Source: Halomicrobium urmianum
Lineage (GTDB): Archaea > Halobacteriota > Halobacteria > Halobacteriales > Haloarculaceae
Assembly: GCF_020217425.1 (NCBI RefSeq)
Contig: NZ_CP084092.1
Span: 248,001 to 312,000 of the forward strand
Length of the DNA: 64,000 bases
Direction: 5' to 3'
The notes under the pieces were generated by a model. That model made no database searches, was not told the DNA's origin, and worked only from the letters and a program-made list of their open reading frames with translations. Within the stretch, counting starts at the first letter, position 1. The number at the start of each line of letters is the position of its first letter. Both the position numbers and the translations under genes were made by a program. This document shows, one piece after another, positions 23,795 through 33,910 of this stretch.

Positions 23795-26455
23795 CTACAG
23801 CGTCTTCACGAGCCTGTTCACCAGCGCCGTCGCCGTCGGGTGCTCGCCGTAGGCGTCCGTCACGCGGAAGGTACAGTGACACACTGCTCCGTCGCCCCGT
23901 TCGCGGACCACCAGCGGACTCCCCCAGTTGGCGATCCATCCCTCGACGGAACCGACGTGGACCTCGTCGCCCTCGTCGAGTTCGTCGACCAGGTCGTAGG
24001 GGAACAGGTCCTCGAACGCCCAGCCGACGCGGGCGTCCGGACAGAGGTCGGCGACGAGGTCACTGTCCTGGTACAGCAGCGATGCGACGAGGTTCCAGCT
24101 CTCGGCGGCGGGCAGTTCGCGGTAGCCGTCAACCGCCATCCGGCCGTCCTCGCCGGGGACGAGGACTGCGCTGCCGCCGTCCTCGACGAACCCCGAGACA
24201 GCGTCGTCCATCGCCTGGACGACTGCGACGTCGGCATGTGCGACGTCGTCGACGACGTCGACGCCGGCTTCTGCGAGACGACCGGCCAGCGGGTCGTCGG
24301 CGTACACCGTCACGTCGCCCGCGTCCCCGGGATCGACGACAGTCAGTGGCTCCTCTGCCGTGACGGTCCGCTCGTCCGTCTCGAACGTGACTTCGATCCC
24401 GTGGTGTCCCGTTCGGGCATCGACAGGTACCACGACCTCGATCCCCTCGGCGACGGTGGTAGTGCCGAACCCGTCGACCGCGACTGACTGGAGACCGGAG
24501 TCGCCCAGCGCCGCCCACTCGAGAGTGCCCTCGGCGGGCTCGTTCGTGTCGTTGACGACGTGCACGTCGACCGTGACCGACTCGCCGGGGGCGACGGCGT
24601 GGCGCGAGGGTTCGACCACGGCGATCAGGTCGTCGTTGACGGCGGCGAACTCGTCGACGACGCCCGGCTTCTCGTCCCGCAGGTAGTCGAGGATGCCGTT
24701 GAACTCCCACTCGATGTCGGAGAACTCGGTGACGACGTAGCCGGCGACGCCGTCGCGGGTCCGCATCGACTCGATGACGCCCTCGAGCGAGGCCGACTCG
24801 CGCCGCTGCCACGTCTCCGCGAGGTCCTCGTATCCGTCGAAGACCTCGGGCAAGTCCGTCGCCTCGTAGCGCTCGTCGACGCCCTCGGGTCGTTTCAGCG
24901 GGTCCGCGAGGAAGTCGTGGGAGAACCACGTCGGGTCGCCGCCGTAGTGTTCGCGGAGCTTCGGCAGGTCCGGGAAGCCCCAGGTCCCGAACTCCGAGAT
25001 CAGGATCGGCGCGTCCTCGGCGGGCGTGTTCTCGACCGCGTAGTTGTCGCCGGGGTTCGCGACGATGTCGTCGAGGTAGTCGTCCCAGGCCCGCGCGCGA
25101 TCCGGGCTGACGAAGTACTCGTGGTAGTCGTTGAGGTCGGTCGCGACGTGGGCCCAGCCGGAGTTGTCGCAGACCAGCCGGGTCGGATCGTACTGCTTCG
25201 TCTCGCGGTACAGCTCCGCGAGGTAGGCCTGCTTCTCCTCGTCGTTCCACAGCCGCCCCTCGTGGTCGGAGTAGTCCTCCTGGTCGAGACCGATCCCCCA
25301 CTCCTCGTTGTACAGGCTCCAGGCGACGACGCTCGGGCTGTTGTAGTCGCGGTCGATCAGCCCCCGGATCTGGTCCCCTACCTCCTCCTTCGACTGCTCG
25401 GTGTAGTAGTCGGGGTTGGCCGGCTCCTCCCAGACGAGGATGCCGAGGCGGTCCGCCGCCTCGACGAAGTCGGGGTGGGCCGGCTTGATGTGCTTCCGCA
25501 GCATGTTGAACCCGAGTTCCTTGGCCGTCCTGATCTCGTACTCGAAGAGGTCGTCCTCGAAGGGGCGGTACAGCGTATCGGGATAGTACGCCTGATCGAG
25601 CGCGCCGCGGACGTAGAGCGGATCGCCGTTGAGGTAGAGCCGCTCGCCGTCGGTCGCGACGCTGCGCATCCCGAAGTAGTCCTCGTAGGTATCGACGACG
25701 TCCCCGGACGCCTCGAGGTCGACGACGACGTCGTACAGTTCCGGATCGTCGGGCGTCCAGTACGCCGGGTCGTCGATGGTGACGGTACACTCGCCCCGAC
25801 CGTCCTCGACGGGGCACATCGCCGCCGCGACGTCGGTCCCGTCTCTCCGTATCGCCACCGAGGCGGTGACGTCGTCGGTCGGGCCGTCGACCGACAGCTC
25901 GAGAGCGACGGCGTCCTCGTCGAGGTCGGGCGTCGCCTGCACGTCTGAGACGAACGCATCGGGACGGGACTCGAGCGTGACGGACTGCCAGATGCCGCTG
26001 ACGCGGGTGTACCACGGCTCTCCCTGCTTGCCGTGGGGAATTTCGCCGAGATCGGCCGGGTCGGTCACCTTCACGGCGACGACGGTCTCACCCCGGGTGA
26101 TCGCGTCCGTGACCTCCACCTCGAAGGGGAGGTAACCGTCGCGGTTCGTGCCCACTTCCTCGCCGTCGACGTAGACGGTGGCCTCGTAGTCGACGGCCCC
26201 GAAGCGAAGGAAGACACGGTCGCCGCGGCCGTCGTACTCGACCGTCGTCCGGTACCAGGCCGTGCCGACGTAGTCGCGGTGCGCCTCGTCGTCCTGCCAC
26301 GCGTGGGGAACGGTCACCCTCTCGGCCTCGCTCGACCAGGGCCGGTCCGGGTCCTGGAGACCGCGTTGTTCACCGGTGCCCTCCGGATCAGTCAGGAAGG
26401 ACCACTCGCCGTCGAGGGTGACAGTTCGCCTCGTCTGGTCGTCGAACTGGCTCAT
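23795..26455 (-). CDS. cytoplasmic GH2 family glycosidase
   Basis: An 886-aa protein with no signal peptide (MSQFDDQTRRTVTLDGEWSF). It has the GH2 jelly-roll (RFGAVDYEATVYVDGEEVG), the immunoglobulin-like domain and the TIM barrel. The acid/base Glu is in WSLYNEEWGIG (about residue 390) and the nucleophile Glu in ILISEFGTWGFP (about residue 495). A C-terminal extension of about 250 residues (from about 640) contains another beta-rich domain and a Rossmann-like VYADDPLAGRLAEAGVDVV. The order suggests beta-glucuronidase or beta-galactosidase activity on imported oligosaccharides. It lies 2 bp from the SDR gene, so the two are an operon. Confidence 0.9.
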   Translation of the reverse strand: MSQFDDQTRRTVTLDGEWSFLTDPEGTGEQRGLQDPDRPWSSEAERVTVPHAWQDDEAHRDYVGTAWYRTTVEYDGRGDRVFLRFGAVDYEATVYVDGEEVGTNRDGYLPFEVEVTDAITRGETVVAVKVTDPADLGEIPHGKQGEPWYTRVSGIWQSVTLESRPDAFVSDVQATPDLDEDAVALELSVDGPTDDVTASVAIRRDGTDVAAAMCPVEDGRGECTVTIDDPAYWTPDDPELYDVVVDLEASGDVVDTYEDYFGMRSVATDGERLYLNGDPLYVRGALDQAYYPDTLYRPFEDDLFEYEIRTAKELGFNMLRKHIKPAHPDFVEAADRLGILVWEEPANPDYYTEQSKEEVGDQIRGLIDRDYNSPSVVAWSLYNEEWGIGLDQEDYSDHEGRLWNDEEKQAYLAELYRETKQYDPTRLVCDNSGWAHVATDLNDYHEYFVSPDRARAWDDYLDDIVANPGDNYAVENTPAEDAPILISEFGTWGFPDLPKLREHYGGDPTWFSHDFLADPLKRPEGVDERYEATDLPEVFDGYEDLAETWQRRESASLEGVIESMRTRDGVAGYVVTEFSDIEWEFNGILDYLRDEKPGVVDEFAAVNDDLIAVVEPSRHAVAPGESVTVDVHVVNDTNEPAEGTLEWAALGDSGLQSVAVDGFGTTTVAEGIEVVVPVDARTGHHGIEVTFETDERTVTAEEPLTVVDPGDAGDVTVYADDPLAGRLAEAGVDVVDDVAHADVAVVQAMDDAVSGFVEDGGSAVLVPGEDGRMAVDGYRELPAAESWNLVASLLYQDSDLVADLCPDARVGWAFEDLFPYDLVDELDEGDEVHVGSVEGWIANWGSPLVVRERGDGAVCHCTFRVTDAYGEHPTATALVNRLVKTL

Positions 26456-26457
26456 TT

Positions 26458-27234
26458 TTAGCGGTTGTCGTGCTTCCAGCTATCGATCGGTACCTGGCCG
26501 CCGTCGACGCGGAGCTCGTGCCCGTTGACGTAGTCGCTGGCTGGCGAGACCAGAAACATCACGGCGTCCGCGATCTCCTCCGGCTGAGCGAACCGGTCGA
26601 GCGGGTTCAGGTCGAGGATCTGTTCGACGGTCCGGTCGGAGAATCCGTCCGTCATCCGCGTGTCGACCCACCCGGGCGCGACCGCGTTGACGCGGACGCC
26701 CTCGCGGCCGAGTTCCAGCGCGAGGCTCTTGGTCAGCCCCAGGAGGCTGTACTTGCCGACGTCGTACTCCGGCGACATCCCGACGCCGTTCTTCGTGTGG
26801 ATCGAGGTGATGTTGACGATCTTCCCGTAGCCCTGCTCGACCATCCCGTCGACGACGGCCTCGGTGCAGTGGATGGAGCCCCACAGGTGGGTGTCGAGGT
26901 TGAGCTCGAACAGGTCGTCGCTATCCCGCGCGAGGAACGGTCCGGACTGGCCGACGCCGGCGTTGTTGACGAGGACGTCGATGGTGCCGACCTCCTCGGT
27001 CGCTTCGGCCACCATCGACTCGACGGCGTCCTTGTCCGAGACGTCCGCGGTCAGAGCGATCGCCTCGCCGCCCGAATCCCGGATCGACTCGGCCGTCGAC
27101 GCCGCTGCCTCCTCGTCGAGGTCGTTCACGACGACGGTCGCGCCGTTGGCCGCGAGTTCCTCGGCGATGGCTTTCCCGTTCCCGCGTCCGGCACCCGTCA
27201 CGAGCGCACTACGGTCCGTGATATCTAGATCCAT
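26458..27234 (-). CDS. short-chain dehydrogenase/reductase (SDR)
   Basis: A 258-aa classical SDR starting at MDLDITDRSALVTGAGRGNG. The cofactor motif is TGAGRGNGK (an Asn replaces the common Ile), followed by NNAGVG and the catalytic Ser in NITSIHTKNG with Tyr and Lys in YDVGKYSLLG. The C-terminus NGHELRVDGGQVPID is typical. It is encoded just upstream of the GH2 gene (2-bp gap) and probably oxidises or reduces a sugar, uronate or keto-deoxy sugar released by it, like KduD-type enzymes. Substrate not certain. Confidence 0.9.
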   Translation of the reverse strand: MDLDITDRSALVTGAGRGNGKAIAEELAANGATVVVNDLDEEAAASTAESIRDSGGEAIALTADVSDKDAVESMVAEATEEVGTIDVLVNNAGVGQSGPFLARDSDDLFELNLDTHLWGSIHCTEAVVDGMVEQGYGKIVNITSIHTKNGVGMSPEYDVGKYSLLGLTKSLALELGREGVRVNAVAPGWVDTRMTDGFSDRTVEQILDLNPLDRFAQPEEIADAVMFLVSPASDYVNGHELRVDGGQVPIDSWKHDNR

Positions 27235-27534
27235 GTCTCACTTTGACATCGAGTCATTGCTACTTGAAGGTGCGTGCAACGCCAACACTGGCCAGTGGTG
27301 TTCGATACCGTCGGTTGATCCGAGACGGGCGGGACAGACTCACATCTCCGTTATGTCACGACCATCCACTTGTGAGGAGCCCGCAGCTCAAGGGCGTCAA
27401 GGTATAGAGCGGAAAAGGGCGGCCAAAACGGGCCTCCGGCCGGCCCAGTCATCCAGACAGCGTGTTTCGAATCCGTCACCCGGCCGTGACTGACGGCGGG
27501 CCGGGGTCGGATCGGGACGGGACGCCGTGCGCGT
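27235..27534. other. 300-bp intergenic region, no gene seen
   Basis: No frame gives a credible protein, and no tRNA, repeat family or strong hairpin is apparent. It holds the promoter of the leftward SDR-GH2 operon and the 3' flank of the GH51 gene. Confidence 0.4.
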
Positions 27535-29028
27535 CTACTCGAGGGAGATAGCGGCTGCGGTAGAGGGCTCCAGTTCCACGGTCAGCGTCTCGCTCTCGAC
27601 CGTGACGTCGAGTTCGTCCGCGGTGAACTCGTCGGCGTTGTTCGCGTCGACCGCTAGGTCGGGCTCCTGGCCCTCGAACAGGACCTCGGCGTCGACGTCT
27701 GCAGACGTCGCGTCCACGTCCTCGACGTCGATCTCGACGGTGTGGGTCCCGCGGGTGTTCAGATTGGTCATGGTGACGTAGGTCTCGTCGTCGACGGACG
27801 CAGAGGCATGGATCAGGGGCAGCTCCTCGTCCGCTACGTCGCGGGTGGGCGTGTCGACCGACGTCTGGACGGCCTCGTTGCCCTTGTGCGGGGCGTAGAG
27901 GTCGAAGACGCGGTAGGTCGGCCGCGCCCAGGCCTCGTCGCCCTCCGTCTCGACCAGGCACTGGAGGACGTTGACCGTCTGGGCGATGTTCGACATCGTC
28001 ATCACGTCGCTGTGGTGGTTGAAGACGTCGAGGACGGCAGCGGCAGAGAGCGCGTCGATGACGGTGCCGGGCTGTTCGAGGCCGCTCTCGGCGACCGCCT
28101 CGGTGTGCCAGGCCCCCCACTCGTCGATGATGACGCCGATGTCGCGGGTGGTCGCCACGGCGTCGATCGCCGCAGCGATGCGCTCGACGTGCTCGTCCAT
28201 CTCGAGGGCTTCGGCGAGGAACGCGTCGTACTGCTCCTCGTCGGCCTCCGCGACGGACATCGTGCGCCCGTAGTAGTGGTGCAGCGTGAGGTGGTCCAGC
28301 GGGAACTCGACGCCCCAGTTCGTGTTCCCGATCTCCTCCATGAACCGCCGGTTCCAGGCGTGGTTCTCGAAGCCGCAGGCGATCAGCTCGATGTCGTGGT
28401 CGACCATCAGGTTGTCCATGGACCCGACGTACGTCGCGAACCGGCGGTACTCCCGGGCGTACTGCTCGGGCGTCATCTGGCCGCCACAGCCCCAGTTCTC
28501 GTTCCCGAGACCCCAGTACGGGACCTCCCAGGAGTCCTCGCGGCCGTTCTCGCGGCGGCGGTCGGCGAGTTCCGTGTCGCCGTCGTAGCAGGCGTACTCG
28601 ACCCAGTCGGCCGCCTCCTGGGGGTCGCCGGAGCCGACGTTGGTGGCCAGGTACGGCTCAGTGCCGATGCGTTCACAGAGGTTCAGGAACTCGTGGGTGC
28701 CGAAGGCGTTCGGTTCCTCAGGCGCTTCGGAGCGGTCCTGCGACCAGAAGAGGTTCCGTCGGCGCGGGCGTTCCTCGCGCGGACCGATGCCGTCCTCCCA
28801 GTGATAGTCGTCGGCGAAACAGCCGCCCGGCCAGCGCAGGACGGGCATGTCGAGGTCGTCGAGCAGCGAGACGACGTCCTCGCGGAACCCCTCGCCGTCG
28901 CTCTCCTGACTGTGCCAGATTCCGTCGTAGATACAACGCCCGAGATGTTCCGAGAAGTGACCGTGGAGTTCGGGCTCGATGCGGTCGATACCCGCCTCTG
29001 TGTGGACAGTAATGTGAGCGTCTGTCAT
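27535..29028 (-). CDS. alpha-L-arabinofuranosidase (GH51)
   Basis: A 497-aa protein of the GH51 intracellular arabinofuranosidase type, releasing L-arabinose from arabinan or arabinoxylan oligosaccharides. It begins MTDAHITVHTEAGIDRI and shows FSEHLGRCIYDGIW, MPVLRWPGGCFADDYHW (about residue 60), the acid/base Glu in YWGLGNENWGCGG (about residue 175) and the nucleophile Glu in IGVIIDEWGAWH (about residue 300). The C-terminal beta-sandwich ends in SLE. No signal peptide is present, so the substrate is imported. The promoter at 29055-29064 supports this start. Confidence 0.93.
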   Translation of the reverse strand: MTDAHITVHTEAGIDRIEPELHGHFSEHLGRCIYDGIWHSQESDGEGFREDVVSLLDDLDMPVLRWPGGCFADDYHWEDGIGPREERPRRRNLFWSQDRSEAPEEPNAFGTHEFLNLCERIGTEPYLATNVGSGDPQEAADWVEYACYDGDTELADRRRENGREDSWEVPYWGLGNENWGCGGQMTPEQYAREYRRFATYVGSMDNLMVDHDIELIACGFENHAWNRRFMEEIGNTNWGVEFPLDHLTLHHYYGRTMSVAEADEEQYDAFLAEALEMDEHVERIAAAIDAVATTRDIGVIIDEWGAWHTEAVAESGLEQPGTVIDALSAAAVLDVFNHHSDVMTMSNIAQTVNVLQCLVETEGDEAWARPTYRVFDLYAPHKGNEAVQTSVDTPTRDVADEELPLIHASASVDDETYVTMTNLNTRGTHTVEIDVEDVDATSADVDAEVLFEGQEPDLAVDANNADEFTADELDVTVESETLTVELEPSTAAAISLE

Positions 29029-29054
29029 ACAATTGCGTACTGCTCCGCGCAGAT

Positions 29055-29064
29055 CATATAAAAC
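29055..29064 (-). promoter_or_regulatory. TATA box of the GH51 gene
   Basis: On the - strand GTTTTATATG lies about 31 bp upstream of the ATG at 29028, giving a nearly leaderless transcript. It is a good match to a haloarchaeal core promoter. Confidence 0.6.
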
Positions 29065-29194
29065 AATCGGTCAGTGCGTGGATTGCTGACGAATATGACC
29101 GCCGATAGCGCGGTTTGCGATCAGTTCATTCCGTGCGACCAGTGGGGGGTGCGTACAGTGTCCGGAACCCGTCGTCGCTGTCTTCCTCTCCGCC

Positions 29195-30042
29195 CTCAAG
29201 GAGCACGTCGAGGTGGGCGACGCGGTCACGAAGTTCGACGTGGGCGACCGGGTCGTCGAGCGACCGATCCGCGGGTGCGGGGACTGCTATCAGTGCGAGA
29301 TCGGCGAGGAGAACGTCTGCCAGAACGCCGTCATCACCGGCGTCGACCACGACGGAGCGTACGAGCCGTACATCGCCGTCCCCGAGGACGCGCTCCATCC
29401 GGTTCCCGACAGCGTCGAACAGCAGCACGCCGCCATGGTCGAACCGACGAGCATCGGCGCTCGCGCGGTCGTCGAGAACTCGCGGGTCGGCGCGGGCGAC
29501 CGCGTCCTCGTCGAAGGACCGGGTCCAACGGCCTGCTCACGGCGCAGATTGCGCGCGCGCAGGGCGGCGAGGTGGTCGTCTCCGGCGTCGGCCCGGACGC
29601 AGACTACCGCCTGCCGCTGGCCGAGGAGCTCGGCTTCGAGACGATCAACGTCGCGGAGGACGACGTCGACGCGCGTCGCGAGGCGTTCACTGACGGCATC
29701 GGTTACGATGCCGTCTTCGACACCACCGGCCATCCGTCCGGTCTCCCATCGGCGGTCGACGAGGTCCGGAAAGGCGGCCAGATCGTCCTCGTCGGCCAGA
29801 CCGGCGAGACGACCATGGAGTACTCGCCGCTGGTCCGCGCCGAAATCGACCTCCAGTGCTCCTACGCCTCGACCTACGAGGACTTCGAGAACGCGCTCAG
29901 GCTGATCGACACCGGCGACGTCGACGCCGAGACGTTCGTCGACGACCGGTTCTCGCTGCTCGACGCCGACGAGGCCTTCGAGTCGTTCGTCAACGGCGGG
30001 ACCTGCAAGCCGGTCTTCGACGTCTCCGAACTGCGCTCGTAA
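29195..30042 (+). pseudogene. truncated and frameshifted zinc alcohol dehydrogenase
   Basis: Homology to the intact paralogue at 42021-43064 begins at about 29195 (TKFDVGDRVVERPI), so roughly 70 N-terminal residues including the first catalytic Cys are missing. It continues through the structural zinc motif CGDCYQCEIGEENVCQ. At about 29525 one base is lost between VEGPGP and NGLLTAQIA, and the rest (VVSGVGPDADYRLPLAEELG) continues in another frame to a normal C-terminus. The two lesions make it a clear pseudogene. The high similarity suggests recent duplication of the gene at 42021. Confidence 0.85.
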
Positions 30043-30119
30043 CGGTCTGCAGTTCCGACGCGAGCGGCGCTGGGACGCTGCCCGAGGTTTTTACTACCCG
30101 CTCTTAGTATCGCGAGTCG

Positions 30120-31190
30120 ATGCTCGACTGGATCGACAGCTACGACGAGCGCGACTGGCAGACGACGACCGACGGGACGGTCAGGTACGCCCTGCTCGGA
30201 CTCGGCTGGTGGACGGTAGACGTCGCACTCCCTGCAATCGAATCGTCCGACCTCGGTGACGTAACGACGCTCGTGAGTAGTTCCACGGAGAAGGCCCAGC
30301 GACTCGCCGAGGAAAACGGCGTGGACCACGGGATCAGCTACGACGAGTTCCACGACGGCGCCGCCAGTGAGGCGTACGACGCCGTCTACGTCGGGACACC
30401 CAACGCTTACCACCTGGAGTACGTCGAGACGGCCGCGGACCTGAACAAGCCAGTGCTCTGTGAGAAGCCGATGGAGGCCAGCATCGAGCGCGCGGAACGG
30501 ATGGTCGAGGTCTGTGAGGACGCGGACGTCCCGCTGATGATTGCCTACCGGATGCACACTGATCCGGCAGTCCGGCGGGCCAGGGAGCTCATCGAGGACG
30601 GCTTTCTCGGCGAACCCGTGTCCGTCTACGGGAACAATAGCCAGCCTCTCCTCGAGATGATCCCGGACCCCGATCAGTGGCGACTCGATCCCGACCTGTC
30701 GGGGTACGGGACGTCGGTGATGGACCTCGGAATCTACTCGATCAACACGACGCGGTACCTCCTGAATCGAGACCCGGTTGCGGTCCAGTCCCAGATGAGC
30801 TCGCACCACGACGCCTTCGACGACGTCCCGGACGAGCGCTCTTCGGCCATTCTGGTCCTGGAGGACGACGTGAAGATGGTCACCACCGACAGTCAGCACG
30901 CCCACGAAGACACGAATCTGAAGATCACCGGTACCGAAGGACAGATCGAGTTCCAGCCGGCGTTCCACGGACAGGCCACCCTCCACCTCTCGCGCGGCGA
31001 CCTGTCGGTGACGGTCGAACACGACGCGTTCGACGCCGAGCGGGAGATGGAGGAGGAGTTCGATTACTTTGCCAACTGCCTGCTGACCGACAGCGACGTC
31101 TACGCTGACGGCAGACACGGACTAACGGACATGCGGATCGTCCAGGCGATCCACGAGGCGGCCGAGAACGATGACGTCGTCGAGCTATAG
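30120..31190 (+). CDS. gfo6: D-xylose 1-dehydrogenase-like Gfo/Idh/MocA oxidoreductase
   Basis: A 356-aa protein closely resembling, from memory, the Haloferax D-xylose dehydrogenase: the N-terminal ALLGLGWWTVDVALPAI Rossmann motif, CEKPMEASIERAERMV with the conserved Lys, LMIAYRMHTDPAVRRA and DPDQWRLD. It would oxidise D-xylose (possibly L-arabinose or glucose) to the lactone with NADP+. A TATA-like TTTTTACTAC lies about 30 bp upstream (30088-30097). In this island it is the first step of the oxidative pentose pathway, with the FAH-type dehydratase at 47051 as a later step. Confidence 0.85.
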   Translation: MLDWIDSYDERDWQTTTDGTVRYALLGLGWWTVDVALPAIESSDLGDVTTLVSSSTEKAQRLAEENGVDHGISYDEFHDGAASEAYDAVYVGTPNAYHLEYVETAADLNKPVLCEKPMEASIERAERMVEVCEDADVPLMIAYRMHTDPAVRRARELIEDGFLGEPVSVYGNNSQPLLEMIPDPDQWRLDPDLSGYGTSVMDLGIYSINTTRYLLNRDPVAVQSQMSSHHDAFDDVPDERSSAILVLEDDVKMVTTDSQHAHEDTNLKITGTEGQIEFQPAFHGQATLHLSRGDLSVTVEHDAFDAEREMEEEFDYFANCLLTDSDVYADGRHGLTDMRIVQAIHEAAENDDVVEL

Positions 31191-32591
31191 CTGAAAGTCG
31201 TTCGCATCGCCTGTTAACACCGGCCAGAGCACTCCGGTGGTAGTACTCGACAACCGCGTTCTCAGGTGCGTGCTGATTCGGTAGTTAGTGGAGGAGTACG
31301 TACATTAGTTCGCACCGCCGAGTCCGGACAGCTAACGTGTAAGCAATACACTCACAGTAGTTTCTGACATTCGAATTAGGGTTCCACAGTATCAAATATC
31401 CTCACAGAGATAGTTACGTGGGATGTAGGTGGTGAATTACCCGTTCGGAGACGAGTCTCCCGGACAGAACTCGGTTGCTCCGAGATAACAATGATCCCAT
31501 ATCGAGGTGATATACTATCCTAGAATTCATCTATTTTGAACATGTAGTCGGATCTTCCTGAAAGCAGTCTCCGATATCTCCGACCGTCACGGGACGACGG
31601 CGACCAGTGAGAACGCCTCATGGACCGCGAGGAACTCCCGCCGAATTCGAGAGCGCCGCCGAGGTTGGCGAGCCCGTCGCCACCGCCAACCGAGCGCGAC
31701 AGGAGCGACGTGACGATTGAAGACGCGTCACGCCCTCCAGACTTCCGAAGTATCACCGAACGACCGCCGTCCACCATCGCGAAGGAGGACTTTCCTACTG
31801 TGCTCTCCAGACGAGCGATACTATAGTAGAAATTGAACGCAATGACACACTCAAGGGGCACCCGGGGTGCCCCTCGATGTGGGAATAGTTTCAATTTCTA
31901 CTATAGAACTGTTTCAGACGTGCCGAACAGCGAGCGATATTCGCTCGATATCGATCCGGGACCCCTGGAAGCGATTCGTAACTGGGGACGGCCGGGGCCG
32001 GACAGATCACCGAAGCCGTCCGCTTGAATCGTCGATCGAGCCAGTGGATATACCGAAGGTACTACTGTTATTTTCTGAGCTACCGGTTTCCGGTGTAATC
32101 GTACGCAAGAAGCGAGCCACACTGGACGTCTCTGACACGAACTGGCCGGCTTGGCGGTCATCGGATTCGCTTCGCGCTCCTCTTCGCGTCCCTCGACGAC
32201 GAGACGATCCAGTGCGAAAACGCGCGCTGACGGGCCTGTAGGCGGTTCAGCCCAGATAGCCCCGGGATGGCATCGTCACCGATCGTCACTGAATCCCGCT
32301 AAACGCCTCTGGACGTGCGGTCGGGGCTACTCGAGAATTACCCGGGGAGTGTCCGGCTATGCCGGACGGTTTCAGTAACATTAGTACTGCTGTTAGCGCC
32401 ATCGAACCCCATCGATCCGGCAGTTCGGAGCGCCAGACTGAGCGGCTCGTCTTCCAGTTCCGAACCTGGTTCCGGTGTCGTCGGAAACCGGGCGAACTTC
32501 CCTGTGGACGCCGTTGTCCCGGAGTGACCAAAGGTATATGTATGGACGTATGCAATCTATTTCCATCAGGGTCAGCCTGAGGCATCACGAT
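31191..32591. other. 1.4-kb intergenic region with one palindromic repeat
   Basis: No convincing gene is seen. The sequence is more AT-rich than average in 31200-31560. It contains repeat copy 2 (31822-31905). The remaining frames look like chance reading of GC-rich DNA, possibly with decayed remnants. The last 60 bp contain GTATATGTATGG (about 32535), a candidate promoter for the alcohol dehydrogenase downstream. Confidence 0.45.
31822..31905 (+). repeat. 84-bp palindromic hairpin repeat, copy 2
   Basis: This is the most complete copy. It has perfect 16-bp inverted ends (TATAGTAGAAATTGAA and its complement) and a perfect inner palindrome of GGGGCACCC with GGGTGCCCC. The whole unit can extrude a cruciform or fold as RNA. 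It lies about 630 bp downstream of the xylose dehydrogenase-like gene. Confidence 0.85.
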
Positions 32592-33626
32592 ATGAAGGCA
32601 ATCGTGCAGACGGGATCCGAACAGATCGAAGTACAGGAGCGAGAACAGCCGACGCCGGGACCGGAGGAGGTGCTCGTTGAGGTCCACACTGCCGGGCTGT
32701 GCGGGAGCGACGTCCACGCCTACCAGTACGACGGCGGGTACGAGTGGATCCCCATCCCCCGGATCATGGGCCACGAGTACTCCGGACGAGTGGCCGAGGT
32801 CGGCGAGAACGTCGACCAGTTCGAGGTCGGCCAGAAGGTCGTCGAGGAGCCGATCCACGACTGCGGCCACTGCTTCCAGTGCAAGAACGGGCAGGAGAAC
32901 GTCTGCCAGAACTTCTCCATCACCGGGATGCACACGGACGGCGCCTACGCCGACTACACGGTCGTCGACCAGCGCCACCTCCACGAGATCCCCGAGAGCG
33001 TCCCGCTGCGGGACGCGGCGATCACGGAGCCCACCAGCATCGCGACGCGCGCCATCCTCGACCAGTCCGAGACGACCCCGGGCGACGACGTCCTCGTCGA
33101 GGGGCCCGGCCCCATCGGCGTGCTGTCGGCCGTCGTCGCCGACTCGCTGGGCGCGAACGTCGTCGTCTCCGGCCTGGACAAGGACACGTCTTACCGACTT
33201 CCCCTCCTCGAGGATCAGGGCATCGACACGGTCAACGTCCAGGAGCGGGACCTCGAAACCGTCGCCGAGGAGCGCACCGACGGCGGCGGGTTCGACGTCG
33301 TCGTCGACGCCACCGGCCACCGCAGCGGCCTCGAAGAGGGACTCGAGTACGCCCGGAAGGGCGGTCAGATCGTCATGGTCGGGATCCCGAACGAGGAGGC
33401 CGAGGTGTTCATGGCCCCGGCGGTCCGCGGCGAGCTCGAGGTCAACACCTCCTACGGCTCGAAGTGGCGCAACTTCGAGCAGGCGCTGCGTCTGATGGAG
33501 CGCGGCGCCATCGACGTCGACGCCATCGTCGACACGTCCTACGACGTCGAGGACCCGGAAGAAGCGTTCCGGACGTTCCTCGATTCCGAGACGTGCAAGC
33601 CCGTGTTCACCTTCGCGGAGGACTAG
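32592..33626 (+). CDS. zinc-dependent medium-chain alcohol/polyol dehydrogenase
   Basis: A 344-aa MDR protein starting at MKAIVQTGSEQIEVQE. Catalytic zinc residues are in GLCGSDVHAYQ (Cys about 38) and GHEYSGRVAEVG (His-Glu about 64). The structural zinc site is DCGHCFQCKNGQENVCQ (about 90-106), and NAD(P) binding is GPGPIGVLSAVVADSLGA. It resembles sorbitol or L-threonine dehydrogenases and likely oxidises a sugar alcohol or sugar. It is flanked on both sides by 84-bp palindromic repeats, and three further copies of the gene family (one intact, two broken) lie in this window. Confidence 0.9.
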   Translation: MKAIVQTGSEQIEVQEREQPTPGPEEVLVEVHTAGLCGSDVHAYQYDGGYEWIPIPRIMGHEYSGRVAEVGENVDQFEVGQKVVEEPIHDCGHCFQCKNGQENVCQNFSITGMHTDGAYADYTVVDQRHLHEIPESVPLRDAAITEPTSIATRAILDQSETTPGDDVLVEGPGPIGVLSAVVADSLGANVVVSGLDKDTSYRLPLLEDQGIDTVNVQERDLETVAEERTDGGGFDVVVDATGHRSGLEEGLEYARKGGQIVMVGIPNEEAEVFMAPAVRGELEVNTSYGSKWRNFEQALRLMERGAIDVDAIVDTSYDVEDPEEAFRTFLDSETCKPVFTFAED

Positions 33627-33630
33627 CCTC

Positions 33631-33714
33631 TACAGGAGAAACTGAACGCGATGACACACTCGAAGGACGCCAGGTGTGTCCTTCGATGTGTACATAGTTT
33701 CAATTTTCACCACA
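33631..33714 (+). repeat. 84-bp palindromic hairpin repeat, copy 3
   Basis: It starts 4 bp after the stop of the alcohol dehydrogenase gene (TACAGGAGAAACTGAACG) and ends CAATTTTCACCACA, a diverged version of copy 2 in the same orientation. Its hairpin could terminate transcription from the dehydrogenase. Confidence 0.75.
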
Positions 33715-33910
33715 GCTCTGGCGTTCGCTTGTGATATCATCACCACCGTGGTTTGTTGCGATGGCTGGTGCGATACGTTCGCGGTGTTCGTCGCCGTGTC
33801 GACGAGGGCCGAGGCCTCGAACTGGCCGGCCCGACGCTGTTGAACCGGTAGCGGAGTTCGGTCGCGACGAGCGAGACGGTGGTGAGTGACTCGAGCGAAG
33901 AGACGGGCGA

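Noticed and set aside
31520-32475. Small reading frames in the gap before the alcohol dehydrogenase
   Set aside because: They run through the palindromic repeat or show Ser/Arg-rich chance composition, and none resembles a haloarchaeal protein.
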